Positions 12,172 through 22,718 of a stretch of 64,000 nucleotides of DNA are shown here, piece by piece. Each line of letters starts with the position of its first letter. Position 1 is the stretch's first letter. This DNA comes from Tipula vernalis (Eukaryota; Arthropoda; Insecta; Diptera; Tipulidae). Under the pieces are notes generated by a model. It worked only from the letters and a program-made list of their open reading frames with translations, ran no database searches and was not told the origin of the DNA. The translations under genes were made by a program, and so were the position numbers. The DNA lies in assembly GCA_958295665.1 (NCBI GenBank), contig OY282560.1:25131653-25195652 (forward strand), written 5' to 3'.

Positions 12172-12323
12172 CAGAGCATTCACAATGAAAAATCTTTTTA
12201 CTTTTGACTTACAGGTTTATATGGCTTTCCAACATAACGAGCAAACATATTTGTTTGTCATGTTGGAAATTCATACAAACCTGTAAGTAAAAGCTAAAAA
12301 GTTTTTGCATTGTGAATGCTCTG
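12172..12323. mobile_element. 152-bp palindromic MITE
   Basis: The element begins CAGAGCATTCACAATG and ends with the exact reverse complement of those bases. The similarity continues through essentially the whole 76-nt arm to a CATA centre, and the midpoint falls exactly at 12247/12248, so the arms have no net indel. It is flanked by TTA on both sides (12169-12171 and 12324-12326), which fits a 3-bp target-site duplication of the PIF/Harbinger type, although TTA is common in this repeat. Removing the element restores continuous GTTAAAA-type sequence, so it inserted after the array formed. It has no coding capacity. Confidence 0.85.
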
Positions 12324-13332
12324 TTAGAAAAGTTAAAGTTAAAAAGTTAAAGTAAAAAAGTTAAAGTTAAAAATTTAAAGGTAACCAGTTAAAATTAAAT
12401 ACAATAATTAAACTTTAAAAGTTAAAATTTAAATGTTAAAAAGTTGAAGTTAAAGTTTGAAAGTTAAAAGCTTAAAAGTTAAAGTAACAAGTTAAAGTTG
12501 AAAAGTTATGGTAAATAGTTAAAGTTAAAGTTACAACGTTAAAGTTAACGTTTAAAACTTGAAGTAAAGTCTAAGAGTTAAAGTTAAAAAGTTAGAGTTA
12601 AAAAGATATAGCTAAGAAGTTAAAGTTAAAAAGTTATAGTCAAAATGTTACAGTTAAAAAGTTAAAACTAAAAAGTTAAAAATTTAAAGTTAAACAGCAA
12701 AGTTAAAAAGTCACAGTTAAAAAGTTATAGTGAAAAGTTAAAATTAGTTAGAAAATTAAAGTTAAAAGTTAAGGTTAACAAGTTAAAGTAAAATGGTTAA
12801 AATCACAAAGTTTATAAGTTCAAATTTAAAGGTTAAAAAGTTAAAGTTAAAAAGTTAATGTTAAAAAGTTTAAGTTAAAAATTTAAAGTTGTAAATCTAA
12901 AGGTAAAATGTTAAAGTAAAAAGGTCAAATTAAAGTTATAAAGTTAAAAAGTTAAAGTTATAATTTAATGCTGAAAACTTCAAGCTAAAAACTGAAAATT
13001 TAAAAGTTAAAATTAAAAAGGTAAAGTTTAAAAGCTGAAGTTAAAAAGTTAAAGTTAAACAGTCAAAGTTAAAAAGTTAAAGTTAAAAAGTTAAAGTGAA
13101 AAATTTAATGTGAAAATGTTAAAGTTAAATGTAACTATTTAATGCACGTTTTTTAAAATATACTCGTAATTTTTGGAACGGTGACAAAATAGTAAAGAAA
13201 GAAGATGGGGAATCACGTATTTTATATTGGACAATCACCCTCAAAGGGGTACTTGTGGCATCTCTAGTGCCACGACTACCGCGGGTGTGATATTTACAAC
13301 TAATAATAGGTTATAACTATTGTAGCACATTA

Positions 13333-13893
13333 TAAAGGGTTTCCAATAAGAAGTTTCAGTTTGATATTCATTTTGCAAAATTGCGATTGCTTCGTTGCTT
13401 GTGTGGCACGTAGCGCTGTCTTGCTGAAAATAAACGTCGTCCACATCAATACCTTCCAATTCTGGCCATAAAATCATTAATCTTAGCTCGGTAGCGCAAT
13501 CTATTCACCGTAACATTTACACCAGCCTCATTTTCAAAAAAGTAAGGTTCCATCAAACCGCCAGCTCAAAAACCGCACCAAACAGCGACGCGTTGAAGAT
13601 GGAGAGGCTTTTCAACAATTATTCTTGGATTTTCTGAGCCCCAAATGCGACAATTCTGCTTATTAACGTAGCCTCCGAGGTCAAAATGGGCCTCATCACT
13701 GAAGATGATTTTTCGATAAAAATCCGAATCATTTTGATTCGTTTGAAGGACCCAATATACCTAAGGTATCATAACATTTTTGGTAATGGTGTAGTTTTTA
13801 CTTGTCAAATGTGAAAAGATGACAGGTTCAAAATTGACGGCTGCCCAAATAGCAGGCTATTCAAAATGAAAAATCTTATTGGAGAACCCTGTA
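13333..13893 (-). mobile_element. Internally deleted mariner-like element with TIRs
   Basis: Terminal inverted repeats of about 20 bp bound this 561-bp element. The left end begins TAAAGGGTTTCCAATAAG, and the right end read on the other strand begins TACAGGGTTCTCCAATAAG. Each end is followed outward by TA (13331-13332 and 13894-13895), the expected Tc1/mariner target-site duplication. Inside, on the minus strand, are the leader region and the middle of a DDE-type transposase. The C-terminal part of the transposase is missing because coding sequence runs almost directly into the left TIR. Confidence 0.85.
13353..13725 (-). pseudogene. Transposase fragment (DDE_3, mariner-like), broken
   Basis: Reading on the minus strand from about 13725, the translation contains IFSDEAHF, then GGYVNKQNCRIWGSENPR and KPLHLQRVAVWCGF. 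These match the central catalytic part of insect mariner/Tc-like DDE transposases; the Asp of the SDEAHF motif is a catalytic residue. An in-frame TGA (plus-strand 13566-13568) replaces an expected Trp. A frameshift lies near 13475-13480, after which LWPELEG and VDDVYFQQDSATCHTS continue; the Asp of QQDSATCH is the second catalytic residue. The region carrying the third acidic residue is deleted. It cannot encode active transposase. Confidence 0.85.
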
Positions 13894-13895
13894 TA

Positions 13896-16290
13896 ATGTT
13901 TGAGCAAGTGTTTCAACATTTAGGCCAAAATTTTCCATTAGGATAAGACTGCACTAATTTAGTGCTTATTCGCTAGTTTTTCTTTCGGAATATATTTTGG
14001 ACAACATCACCGACCACTTTGCCCACAAGAAAGATGACCGATACAACCACATCGTCTATAGAAAAGTTGACAACTACATTGCCTACAAAATAAATGGCCG
14101 TAGTAACTACAAAACCGAAAGTACAGATAGCACAACCACTTCATTGAAAACCATATGTTGAATTTACTCATTCTGGAAAACAAAAATTTTGTTTTGAAAC
14201 ACGCAGTAAGTTTGTTAGTTTAGGGAAATGGAAAATTTAATCCACACTACAACTTGTTTCGAGCTTTTTTACGTTTTAAATTTTTCCTTTTGATTATTTA
14301 CACACGAATGTAAGTAAATTCTGATGCTGAGTGCCTGCCTTGTAGGTGTGGGGCATGTGGTTATAACAAATTGGTTGGACAAAAATTCGGAAGGAAATTA
14401 TGTGTTGCGTCTTTCATGAATCAATTCAGTTTCATCTACAAATAAAACAAAATTTTTGCTTTTTGGAAATACATATATAAATTCAAAACAATCATGATAT
14501 CAAAAAATAAGAAAATGACACAGATTTTATTTATGTTTATGAAAAAACAGTTTTTATGTTAATAAAGCATAACGCAAAAATGTATATGTATGTTGCTGTC
14601 ATTGTTTATATACAGGCAAACTTTTTTAACGTGGTCTAATGAATTCTTTTGCTTTCAATAAATAAATTTAAAGAATTTTAAGGTTTTTTAAATTTATTAG
14701 CTGGGTTGGAGATAAAAAGCAGAAAATATTCGTTTTCAATAACAAAAAAAATTGTCTGAGCAAACAATTTACCGTTATATTCGTGGTTCACCAAAACAAA
14801 TTTATTTGAGATGATTATAAAACACACAATAATATTTATTACTAAAGTATAACATTTTACAATTCAGTTGTCTAAAATTTTACTATTCGCGACAACTCTG
14901 ATTTATATAAATGCGGTTCAGTTTGGATTTGGTTTTTTCATTTAATGTAAATCTTATTCTGCAAAGTCAACCGCCAACGTCGTAAAATAAAATATTTGAA
15001 ATAACGAATAAATTAAACAATCACTTTAGGAACTAAACAAGATGGATAGATTGTTTAGTAATCCAAACAGTTAAAACGCTAAAATTCGCTCACAATACAT
15101 CACTGACAATTTAAACCGCAATTTAACTATTCCTTCTTTTCACCAATCCCTCATGGAATTTTTTTTAAATAAGACGTATGCAACTTTCGAATAACTGTTT
15201 TCCATCTCATTCTTTCACGAATTGGTTCTTTTCCCCTTTTATTGATATTTTACGCAATAACCAAACATCATGATCTTCCGGATGAAATTCTCATGTATGA
15301 AATTACTATAATTTGCTCGTAACCATAACCCAGAAGAACTATCAAAAAAATGTTCAACGCGTTCAGTGTTCGTTAGTATTGTGTCTATTATACCCCAATA
15401 AAAATCGTTTGACATAGATATAGGTATTATTTGTAAAAGGATGTACGCTTCTTTAGTAGCGTTATTTTGTTAAGCAAGTATATAAGAAAACCCTACAAGC
15501 TAATTTTATTTATTTGTGCGTAAAATGGTTTGAAATAAATCCAATTATAAAGTTATTCATTTTAATTGGAAAAATTAGAATAAAACGCGACTGTGGGTAA
15601 GTAAAAGTTGTCGTTTTATGCTGTTAGCTGTTTTTTTTATCCCAAAGAGACAACATCAATAATTTTTGATTAAGACAAAATCCATTTATACCTTGTTATT
15701 CTTGGGTGTACGGCTCTTACAGATGTTTAAAAATTACATTGTATGTTTATGGCGTAATTACTTTTCGCATTTTACAAATATTTTTTTACTATGTCTGTCT
15801 CTTAACATTTGGGATGGTGAGAAACAAAGAAATCGTTCGCAAGAATAAGAATCGAAGTTCGCAAAATAAATTTACGAGCAATCGAAAATTGGGATGACAT
15901 GATGAACTATCCAAAGTGTACTCTCATCAATAAAGCAACAATCGTTAAAAAATATTGAACGATACAGCTTAAACCAACAGATGACCCACCCTTCATTATA
16001 AGAATGTGATACCTCGATGTATATACAGCATATTACACAAACAATAAATAAATGTTCTTCAATTTGGTTTACAAATTATTTGCATAAGCAGTCAAAATAA
16101 AATTTTATTTTACTTATCCATGGTTCAGTAAACAATTTAATTTATTTTCGAAAAAGATTTTCTAATTTTAAATTGGTTTTATTTGTGTTTTTTACATTTT
16201 CTAATCTGTTTTTCTACTCTACATGTAACATTGATTTGTATTTTGCATCGTTTTTTAAATGCTACAAAACAATATATTTTTGTGTGGCTT
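13896..16290. other. AT-rich non-coding DNA with a small diverged repeat
   Basis: Mostly AT-rich sequence with no recognised gene. Around 13990-14140 there are two or three diverged copies of a C- and A-rich block (GCCCACAAGAAAGATGACCG at one position and GCCTACAAAATAAATGGCCG at another), leaving an open frame of roughly 65 codons without a convincing start. The small plus-strand ORFs at 15666-15897 overlap each other in two frames and look like chance. Confidence 0.5.
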
Positions 16291-16299
16291 TAACAGCCC

Positions 16300-16535
16300 C
16301 CCAATGTATTATTTAGAATTAATTTAGGTTTACATACAGTCAAGTATTTTACAGTAAATAACCCTAACAACTTTCCACACCAGACTTTCCAACCGTTCGG
16401 TTCATAGATGTGTTCATCTTCTTCACCGATCGTAATCAGATAATGAAAAATTCCTTTTACACCTTCGCCCCTATAGCGATTCGAATGCGGCACCTCTCGA
16501 TCCAACCCCCGCAGCTTTAACCACTGCCCTGTTTG
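16300..16535 (-). mobile_element. Candidate tRNA-derived SINE
   Basis: On the minus strand, starting near 16535, the sequence GGGCAGTGGTTAAAGC resembles a tRNA D-arm/A-box. About 30 nt further on, GCATTCGAATCGC resembles a T-arm/B-box. The spacing suits an RNA polymerase III internal promoter. A tRNA-unrelated body follows downstream (to about 16300), with no clear poly(A) tail. It lies directly against the first recognisable BEL gag sequence. The match to consensus boxes is imperfect, and I could not fold a full tRNA, so a chance resemblance is possible. Confidence 0.3.
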
Positions 16536-16539
16536 GTCA

Positions 16540-16774
16540 GAAATCAGAGTTTAGTTGCCCCGTCTGCCAGTCAAATGCCTACCAATTGTATGAGTGCTTA
16601 AGATTCAAATCTATGGATATCATAGCCACACGAGATCTAATTAAGTTCAAAGCTCGCTGTTTCAATTGCCTAAATACATCCCATAGAGTATACGATTGCC
16701 GAACTAAGAAAAGATGTCATGTTTGCTCCCGAAAACTTTACCTTTTGGTCAACCTTCATCTGAACAATCGGTGA
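16540..16774 (+). pseudogene. BEL/Pao gag remnant with zinc knuckle
   Basis: The frame contains a Cys-rich stretch followed by a CCHC knuckle starting at 16658 (C-x2-C-x4-H-x4-C, read as CFNCLNTSHRVYDC). A second Cys pair (CHVC) follows. In BEL/Pao this is the nucleic-acid-binding end of Gag. The expected His-rich continuation is lost to a frameshift soon after the second Cys pair. Upstream Gag is missing. Confidence 0.8.
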
Positions 16775-16959
16775 GGAAGGTACATCTCGTTGGAAGCCAA
16801 GAGCCAGAATCAGTATCAACCAATCAATCACAACCATCTTTATCAAAAAAATTTTCGAGGGAAGACAACCAGGGCTCAAATTCCAGTACGAGTGTTCATC
16901 AAGCAGGGAACCCATCCTGAATAACCTTATTACCAACGGCACTAATAAAAATCAAGGAT

Positions 16960-17535
16960 ATTACGGGTGAATGGCAATTGTATCATTTGCCAGTGAAAAC
17001 TTAATTCAACGCCTGCAACTGCCACGAACAAGCGCTCGCACCACCATTTCTGGACTAGGCCAAACCAAAGCGGGAACCTCTCGGGGTAAAGCCCAATTTT
17101 CGATAACATCTTGATTGGACCAAACCACTATTAATTTAGAATGTCTAATCATTCTTTAATTGACATCATACCAATCAATACCCATTAATGATAAACAATT
17201 TTAGTTAACCAAACCAAATCGACCTTTTGATAGGTAGTGATAATTTTTTTAATTTACTAAAGTCAGGGAGGATAAGTGGATACAATCGAGGGCTGGTGGC
17301 ACAAAAGACAACTTTTGGTTGGATTGTTGCCGGTCCATTTACCAAAACTGAGCAAATACCTTCAGCTGCAATAGGTTTACGTGGCGAGATAAATATCGAC
17401 AAGCCATTAAGAAAATTTTGGGAATTAGAGGACATCACATCACCAAATCAGCAAGCAAGGTTCACAGAGGAAGAATTAATGTGTGAAGACCATTTTTTTA
17501 AAACACAACTCGTTCTGATGATGGACGTTTCATAG
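16960..17535 (+). pseudogene. BEL/Pao protease region (DUF1758), catalytic Asp missing
   Basis: Fragments in different frames match the BEL aspartic-protease module. SFASENLIQRLQLPR and a SGLGQTKAGTSRG segment lie near 16985-17095. The later IGSDNFFNLL and QKTTFGWIVAGP segments, followed by an FWELE linker, begin at 17227. The Asp-containing active-site segment that should precede SFASENL is absent; the frame reads only MAIV there. In-frame stops separate the two parts near 17110-17220. The protease is non-functional. Confidence 0.8.
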
Positions 17536-17549
17536 TACGAACTCCTTTA

Positions 17550-18571
17550 ATGGGAGCCATTAGAAAACTGCAAGTCGTTGAAAGAAGATTCGTTCGAGAT
17601 CCAGAATTTAAGAAAGCATATCACTTAGTTATGGAAGAATACATTATCCTAAACCACATGGAAGTCATACCAGCTACAGAATTAAATCGATCTGAAGGCG
17701 TTTACTATCTTCCACATCATGGAGTTGTAAAAGATTCCAGTACGACTACCAAGTTTAGGGTAGTTTTTGACGCCTCGTTCAAATCATTTAATGGTAACTC
17801 TCTAAGCGATACGCTCATGGTGAGACCTACAAATTACGAACCACTTATCGCAATTCTAATTCGATTTCGTATGTATAGATTTGTATTTACCGCAGATATC
17901 GAAAAGATGTTTCGATAGATAATCCTGCATCCTGATGACAGAGACTACCATAGAATAGTGCGGAGATCAGATCCTGGTCAACAACCAACGCATTATCGAA
18001 TGCGTACAGTCACCTATGGCACGGCATCGGCGCCATACTTAGCAACGAAAGCGCTTCAATAAATTGGAAAATGTGTCTTGCAAACTAATCCTTTAACTGC
18101 TGAAAAAATCTTACACATTTTTATGTGGATGATTTCATATCGGGGTCTCATACCTTAGAGGAAGCGCAAAAAACTACCGAAGATGTCACACTATTACTCC
18201 AATCATATGGTTTTAATTTAAGAAAATGGTCTTCAAATCATCCGAAGATTCTTGAGGCGATTCCAATCGAAAGCAAAAAGCAGCTACCTATAAATACTAG
18301 CGATGAGGAATCAAACGGTAGTCTCAAATTACTAGGGATACAATGGCATCCAGTGATGGATACATTTCAATTCAAGGTAGCAGCGATTCAACCAACGAGG
18401 GGATCCAAGCGAGAGGTGTTAGGGTGGTTGGCACCTGCCATCATAACTATAAAAATATTATTCCAAAGCCTTTGGTTACTGCGTTTAGATTGGGATGATG
18501 AATTACCAGTAAGAGAAGCTAGTATGTGGCAAACGATTAAAGAGGAGGAACATATTAGAATTCTGCAGTGA
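17550..18571 (+). pseudogene. BEL/Pao reverse transcriptase remnant
   Basis: The frame from 17550 carries the RT fingers and palm, including KFRVVFDASFKS and FVFTADIEKMFR; the Asp of the second motif is a catalytic residue. A TAG at 17916-17918 follows immediately. The homology continues in frame after it (HPDDRDYHRIV and YGTASAPYLA). A second break precedes the YVDD box at 18122-18133, which reads on into DDFISGSHTLEEA. The segment with GWLAPAIITIKILFQ and LDWDDELP near 18415-18500 is the connection region typical of BEL. The catalytic aspartates are present but the frame is broken. Confidence 0.9.
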
Positions 18572-18723
18572 TGCATACAAAGGTAGCACCTATAAAGCAA
18601 ATTTCTATCCCGAAACTAAAACTTTGCGCTGCAAGTCTGCTGACTAAGCTTACAAGGATGGTCATAGAAGCATTGAAATTGCCAAATATAAAGGTCACAT
18701 TATAGACGGATTCCAAAATAGTT

Positions 18724-19023
18724 TTGGGTTGGCTATTATCTCTACCTAGGAGATGGAATACGTTTGTTGCAAATCGCACTTCAGACATATTATCAACGTT
18801 CTCGCGACAGCATTGGAAGCATGTCGACTCATTAACCAACCCAGCAGACTGTACGTCAAGAGGTATGACGCCCTCAAAATTAGTTAATTTCGACTTGTGG
18901 TGGCATGGACCGACATGGTTAAATCTCGCAGAATCACAGTGGCCTCAACAATCAAATGAAAGGGAAGTTAATGATATACAAGAAGAAGAAAGGAAATCCA
19001 CGGTAATATTCGACGACTTTTAG
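18724..19023 (+). pseudogene. BEL/Pao RNase H-region remnant
   Basis: The frame reads PRRWNTFVANRTSDI, then WKHVDSLTNPADCTSRG and LWWHGPTWL. These match the conserved segment between RNase H and integrase in BEL/Pao polyproteins. About 150 nt upstream are covered by stops in all frames, so the core of RNase H is decayed. Confidence 0.85.
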
Positions 19024-19136
19024 TTAAATTAACCAAAACAGCAATAGATGAACCGATCCGATGAAGGAACTAACCGTTGATGAACTACGAAAAAGTGAAA
19101 ATACAATAATTAAATTATGTAGTTCAAAGTGAGAAT

Positions 19137-20240
19137 TTGTCATCACAAATTCGTTCATTAAAATCAAACCAGCAAGTGGCTAGCAGCAGCAAGATTTATA
19201 ACCTAAACCCGTTTTTGGACGAAAATGAACAATTACGTATTGGCAGTCGCATTGAAAACTCACTGGCAGAATTCGAAACCAAACACCCGCTAATACTACC
19301 CAAGTGTAAGACAACCACGTTGCTGGTGAGAAACCTGCATATCAAGCACTGCCATGCTGAAACATCACTGCTAATGAGTATCGTTCGTCAAAGGTACTTC
19401 CTAGAGCTCATTTTTAAAAACAGGGGTCGATTTCGCAGGACCGCTACAAATCAAACAGCATTTTGGAGGATCCATTAAAGTTTGGAAGGCATATCTAGCT
19501 GTTTTCGTTTGCATGAGCACAAAAGCAGTTCACATAGAAGTTGTGTCAAACCTAACCACAAGCAACTTCTTAGCATCACTTCAAAGATTCGTTGCCCGAA
19601 GAGGATTATGCACGAATATATATTCAGTCAATGGTTCCAATTTTGTCGGCGCTAACAATGTTTTGTCGGAGATTTATTTCAGAAAAAATTAAATGGCATT
19701 TTATTCCTAGCGCAGCACCTTCATTTGGATGATTATGGGAAGCTGCTGTTAAGTCGCTCAAACATCACCTTAAACGAATCATGGGAAAATTAGTATTCAA
19801 CAACGAGGAGTTAACAATGGTATAGTTACACAAATTGAAGCTGTCTTGAATTCCAGACCGTTGTGCGTACTCTCCAACGAACAAGTTGATGCTCTTACAT
19901 CAGGGCATTTTTTGATCGGGCATTCAATTGTGCAGATACCTCAATCAAATTTAATAGATGTAAAAATATCAAAATTATCACGATGGCAGCACCTACAACA
20001 AGCAATTCAACATTTCAGCAAACGATGGAAGTTTGAGTATTTAACATCTCTACACAGACGAATGAAATGGCAAAGGAAGGGTCAACCGATTAATGTTGAC
20101 GACATTGTACACTGTTACTCGGCCGAATAGAAAAAATACATCCTGGAGCGGATGGAGTTGTTAGAGTGGTGACAATCAAAACTCAAGCTGGACATCTGAA
20201 GAGACCGGTTTATAAATTGTGTAGACTTCCAAAAGTAAAG
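19137..20240 (+). pseudogene. BEL/Pao integrase remnant, mutated active site
   Basis: The first part (19137-19400) carries the linker and the H2C2-like zinc finger (LNPFLDENEQLRIGSR, HIKHCHAE, VRQRYF). The core begins near 19420 in another frame (KVWKAYLAVFVCMSTKAVHIEVV). The expected second catalytic Asp of the YSDNG-type motif reads Val (GTC at 19627-19629). A TGA at 19730-19732 interrupts the segment before LWEAAVKSLKHHLKR. From 19846 the C-terminal part is open (NSRPLCVLSNEQVDALTSGH), and a further shift leads to HPGADGVVRVVTIKT. No functional protein can result. Confidence 0.9.
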
Positions 20241-21784
20241 TAAAAGAACCCGAAGCATGACGTCACAAAATACGTACGTATTTAATACATTTATGAAAAT
20301 AAACTAATTGCAAGCAGACCACTCTTTGGGCAAATTCTTACCAAAAATGGCAGAATGTCTTTCAACCGATGGATTTACTTACGAATTTTATAACTAAAGA
20401 AATGTTGGACTTTCTTCCCGATTTGTGTGTGCACTTGTTTTACAGGGTGTAGCCATTGGAAACCTGTATTAAAACGGATCGTGAAGTTTGCCCAAAACCA
20501 CAACTGCAGTATGCGGACGAGCACTGTGCTCGTGTCGAGCTGTTGTGCAGGTATATCCAAGCTTAACGACACAAGAACCACAAATAAATTGGGAATTGTA
20601 CATAGCGTAAACATTCAAAATTAGGATTCTAAACTAAGATCTTAAACATTCAGGCTATTATTAAAGAAAACACATTATTTATCCACTAAGTGGGGTTACC
20701 ATTTAAATTTAAATTTTTGTATGACCCAAAATACATTTTAAAACTACAAAAAAAAAAAATCCCAAAACTCGTTAAATTATTTTTTCCGGTTACAAATAAA
20801 TAAATTGTCGTAAATTTAGGAGATGTTCTGAAATTAAAATTACACAAATTGTCATTAGATATAACAACAGACACAAACGCACACAGAAACCATAAGTAAA
20901 AATATCATTTTTAAGGCTTTTGTGTTAATATATACGAATGATAATATTCATTAAAATTCCACTTAGTTCTTAACGTTTTTTTTTTTTTTTGTTGCTGACT
21001 AAAATTTCATGTTCTCGTTTCCCATATTTTTCTTGATAAAATGAAGAATACATTTGTTATGGTACCTACCACAAAATTCCAGAACAAATAACACATAAAA
21101 TAGTAATAATCATAAAAACTAAAAATGTCTTTTGTATTTTGTGTTGTTACTATGTTCTAGAAAATCTGAAATCGAGTCATTAACGTGCTGTTCGCCCGCG
21201 AGTAATAATAGTGGTACTCGGGATGTGTGTGCTAAATTATTGTATCAATGAGCAACTCTCTGGCGACTAATATATAAGAAAACAATGTTTTTGTTTCGAA
21301 AAACTATAAAAAACTCTGGGAAAGCTTTATTTTTGGAAAAAAGTTATATTTGAAATACTCACAAAAAAATAGGTAGGTTGGTAAGACCACCTTCCATGCA
21401 GCAATGAAAGCAGTCTTCGGTCTCGAAAAATACTTCATCCCATTCAATCGTAATTAACCGAATTTCATTTAATAGCCGGGACGGAGGTGCAGGGTGATTA
21501 GTTACTCCGAATTTATAGGTGTATGCCTGATTTTCCATCCTTATACATTTTGCTTACGCTATTGTAACAAATATTCATTCCAACTTATTGTTACGATTTT
21601 GCCTTGTCACTCAAGGTTCGAATCACTGGATTGTGAATAAAATAAAATCAATTCAATTTATCAGTAAAGAATTTATTTATTAATGATAATTCACAAAATC
21701 ACTTTATCAAAATTATTCGCACAATTTTACTGATCACTTTTACTTTTACTTTCTTTTACTCTAGTAAAATAAAGTATAGTAATC
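20241..21784. other. Non-coding DNA downstream of the BEL element
   Basis: The first 400 bp are less AT-rich and may include the 3' flank or LTR of the BEL copy, but no matching copy was found upstream. Small overlapping ORFs on both strands (20375-20874) are not convincing. A stretch near 21360-21500 is GC-richer and unrecognised. GGTTCGAATCA at about 21613 resembles a B box but has no A-box partner. Confidence 0.4.
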
Positions 21785-21866
21785 ATGAAAATTTTGGACC
21801 TTGAGATTTTTAGAGATTTATTTGTTTTGAGGTCCCCTGAGTCCAAAAAAGTAAGTTTCGAAATGG

Positions 21867-22718
21867 TGTCTGTCTGTCTGTCTGTCTGTCAGCCTGTCAG
21901 TCTGCCAGTCTGTCAGTCTGTCAGTCTGTCAGTCTGTCAGTCTGTCAGTCTGTCAGTCTGTCAGTCTGTCAGTCTGTCAGTCTGTCAGTCTGTCAGTCTG
22001 TCAGTCTGTCAGTCTGTCAGTCTGTCAGTCTGTCAGTCTAGTCTGTCAGTCTGTCAGTCTGTCAGTCTGTCAGTCTGTCCGTCTGAAAGTCTGTCAGTCT
22101 GTCAGTCTGTCAGCCTGTCAGTCTGTCAGTCTGTCAGTATGTCAGTCTGTCAGTCTGTCAGTCTGTCAGTCTGTCAGTCTGTCAGTCTGTCAGTCTGTCA
22201 GTCTGTCAGTCTGTCAGTCTGTCAGTCTGTCAGTCTGTCAGTCTGTCAGTCTGTCAGTCTGTCAGTCTGTCAGTCTGTCAGTCTGTCAGTCTGTCAGTCT
22301 GTCAGTCTGTCAGTCTGTCAGTCTGTCAGTCTGTCAGTCTGTCAGTCTGTCAGTCTGTCAGTCTGTCAGTCTGTCAGTCTGTCAGTCTGTCAGTCTGTCA
22401 GTCTGTCAGTCTGTCAGTCTGTCAGTCTGTCAGTCTGTCAGTCTGTCAGTCTGTCAGTCTGTCAGTCTGTCAGTCTGTCAGTCTGTCAGTCTGTCAGTCT
22501 GTCAGTCTGTCAGTCTGTCAGTCTGTCAGTCTGTCAGTCTGTCAGTCTGTCAGTCTGTCAGTCTGTCAGTCTGTCAGTCTGTAAGTCTGTCAGTCTGTCA
22601 GTCTGTCAGTCTGTCAGTCTGTCAGTCTGTCAGTCTGTCAGTCTGTCAGTCTGTCAGTCTGTCAGTCTGTCAGTCTGTCAGTCTGTCAGTCTGTCAGTCT
22701 GTCAGTCTGTCAGTCTGT
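21867..22718. repeat. 8-bp array (TGTCAGTC)n, about 104 copies
   Basis: A short TGTC tetramer run (21868-21892) passes into about 104 head-to-tail octamers. Few interruptions are visible: AGCC near 21891 and 22112, a 3-base TAG-type insertion near 22037, CCGTCTGAAAG near 22079, AGTAT near 22137 and GTAAG near 22581. Because the unit lacks stop codons on the plus strand, a 342-codon open frame (21785-22813) spans it. Its protein would be an eight-residue SVCQSVSL repeat, which is a passive consequence of the DNA and not evidence of a gene. Confidence 0.97.

Larger units (their letters stand above)
8085..13130. repeat. 5-kb composite of GTTAAA/GTTAAAA/GTTTAAAA repeats
   Basis: Almost the whole interval consists of short words of the type A(2-5)-G-TT with period 6 to 12, for example AAAGTT, GTTAAAA and AAAAAGTTAAAGTT. 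The plus strand is nearly free of C, so the strands are very asymmetric. Diverged, irregular stretches flank two very regular blocks (8850-9569 and about 11022-11396). A unique island and a palindromic MITE interrupt it. No coding potential exists; start codons are rare and frames close at TAA. Confidence 0.95.
16536..20240 (+). mobile_element. Decayed BEL/Pao LTR retrotransposon
   Basis: The domain order on the plus strand is that of BEL/Pao: CCHC gag, DUF1758-type aspartic protease, reverse transcriptase with a YVDD box, RNase H region, H2C2 integrase zinc finger, integrase core, then an integrase C terminus. Every domain is separated by stops or frameshifts, so this is a dead copy. No pair of long terminal repeats was recognised by eye. 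The coordinates therefore cover only recognisable internal coding sequence; 5' gag is truncated or unrecognisable before 16536. Confidence 0.9.

Noticed and set aside
8085..13130. Telomeric repeat
   Set aside because: The GTTAAA-type units do not match the insect TTAGG telomere repeat, and they grade into irregular, diverged interstitial repeats with normal sequence on both sides.
16290..16505. 71-aa minus-strand ORF as a host gene
   Set aside because: It falls in the SINE-like segment and has no recognisable domain or start context.
18388..18839. Minus-strand ORFs inside the BEL element
   Set aside because: They are opposite recognisable RT and RNase H-region coding sequence on the plus strand and have no homology of their own.
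21605..21625. tRNA gene suggested by GGTTCGAATCA
   Set aside because: No A-box or D-arm lies at the right distance upstream, and no acceptor stem can be paired.
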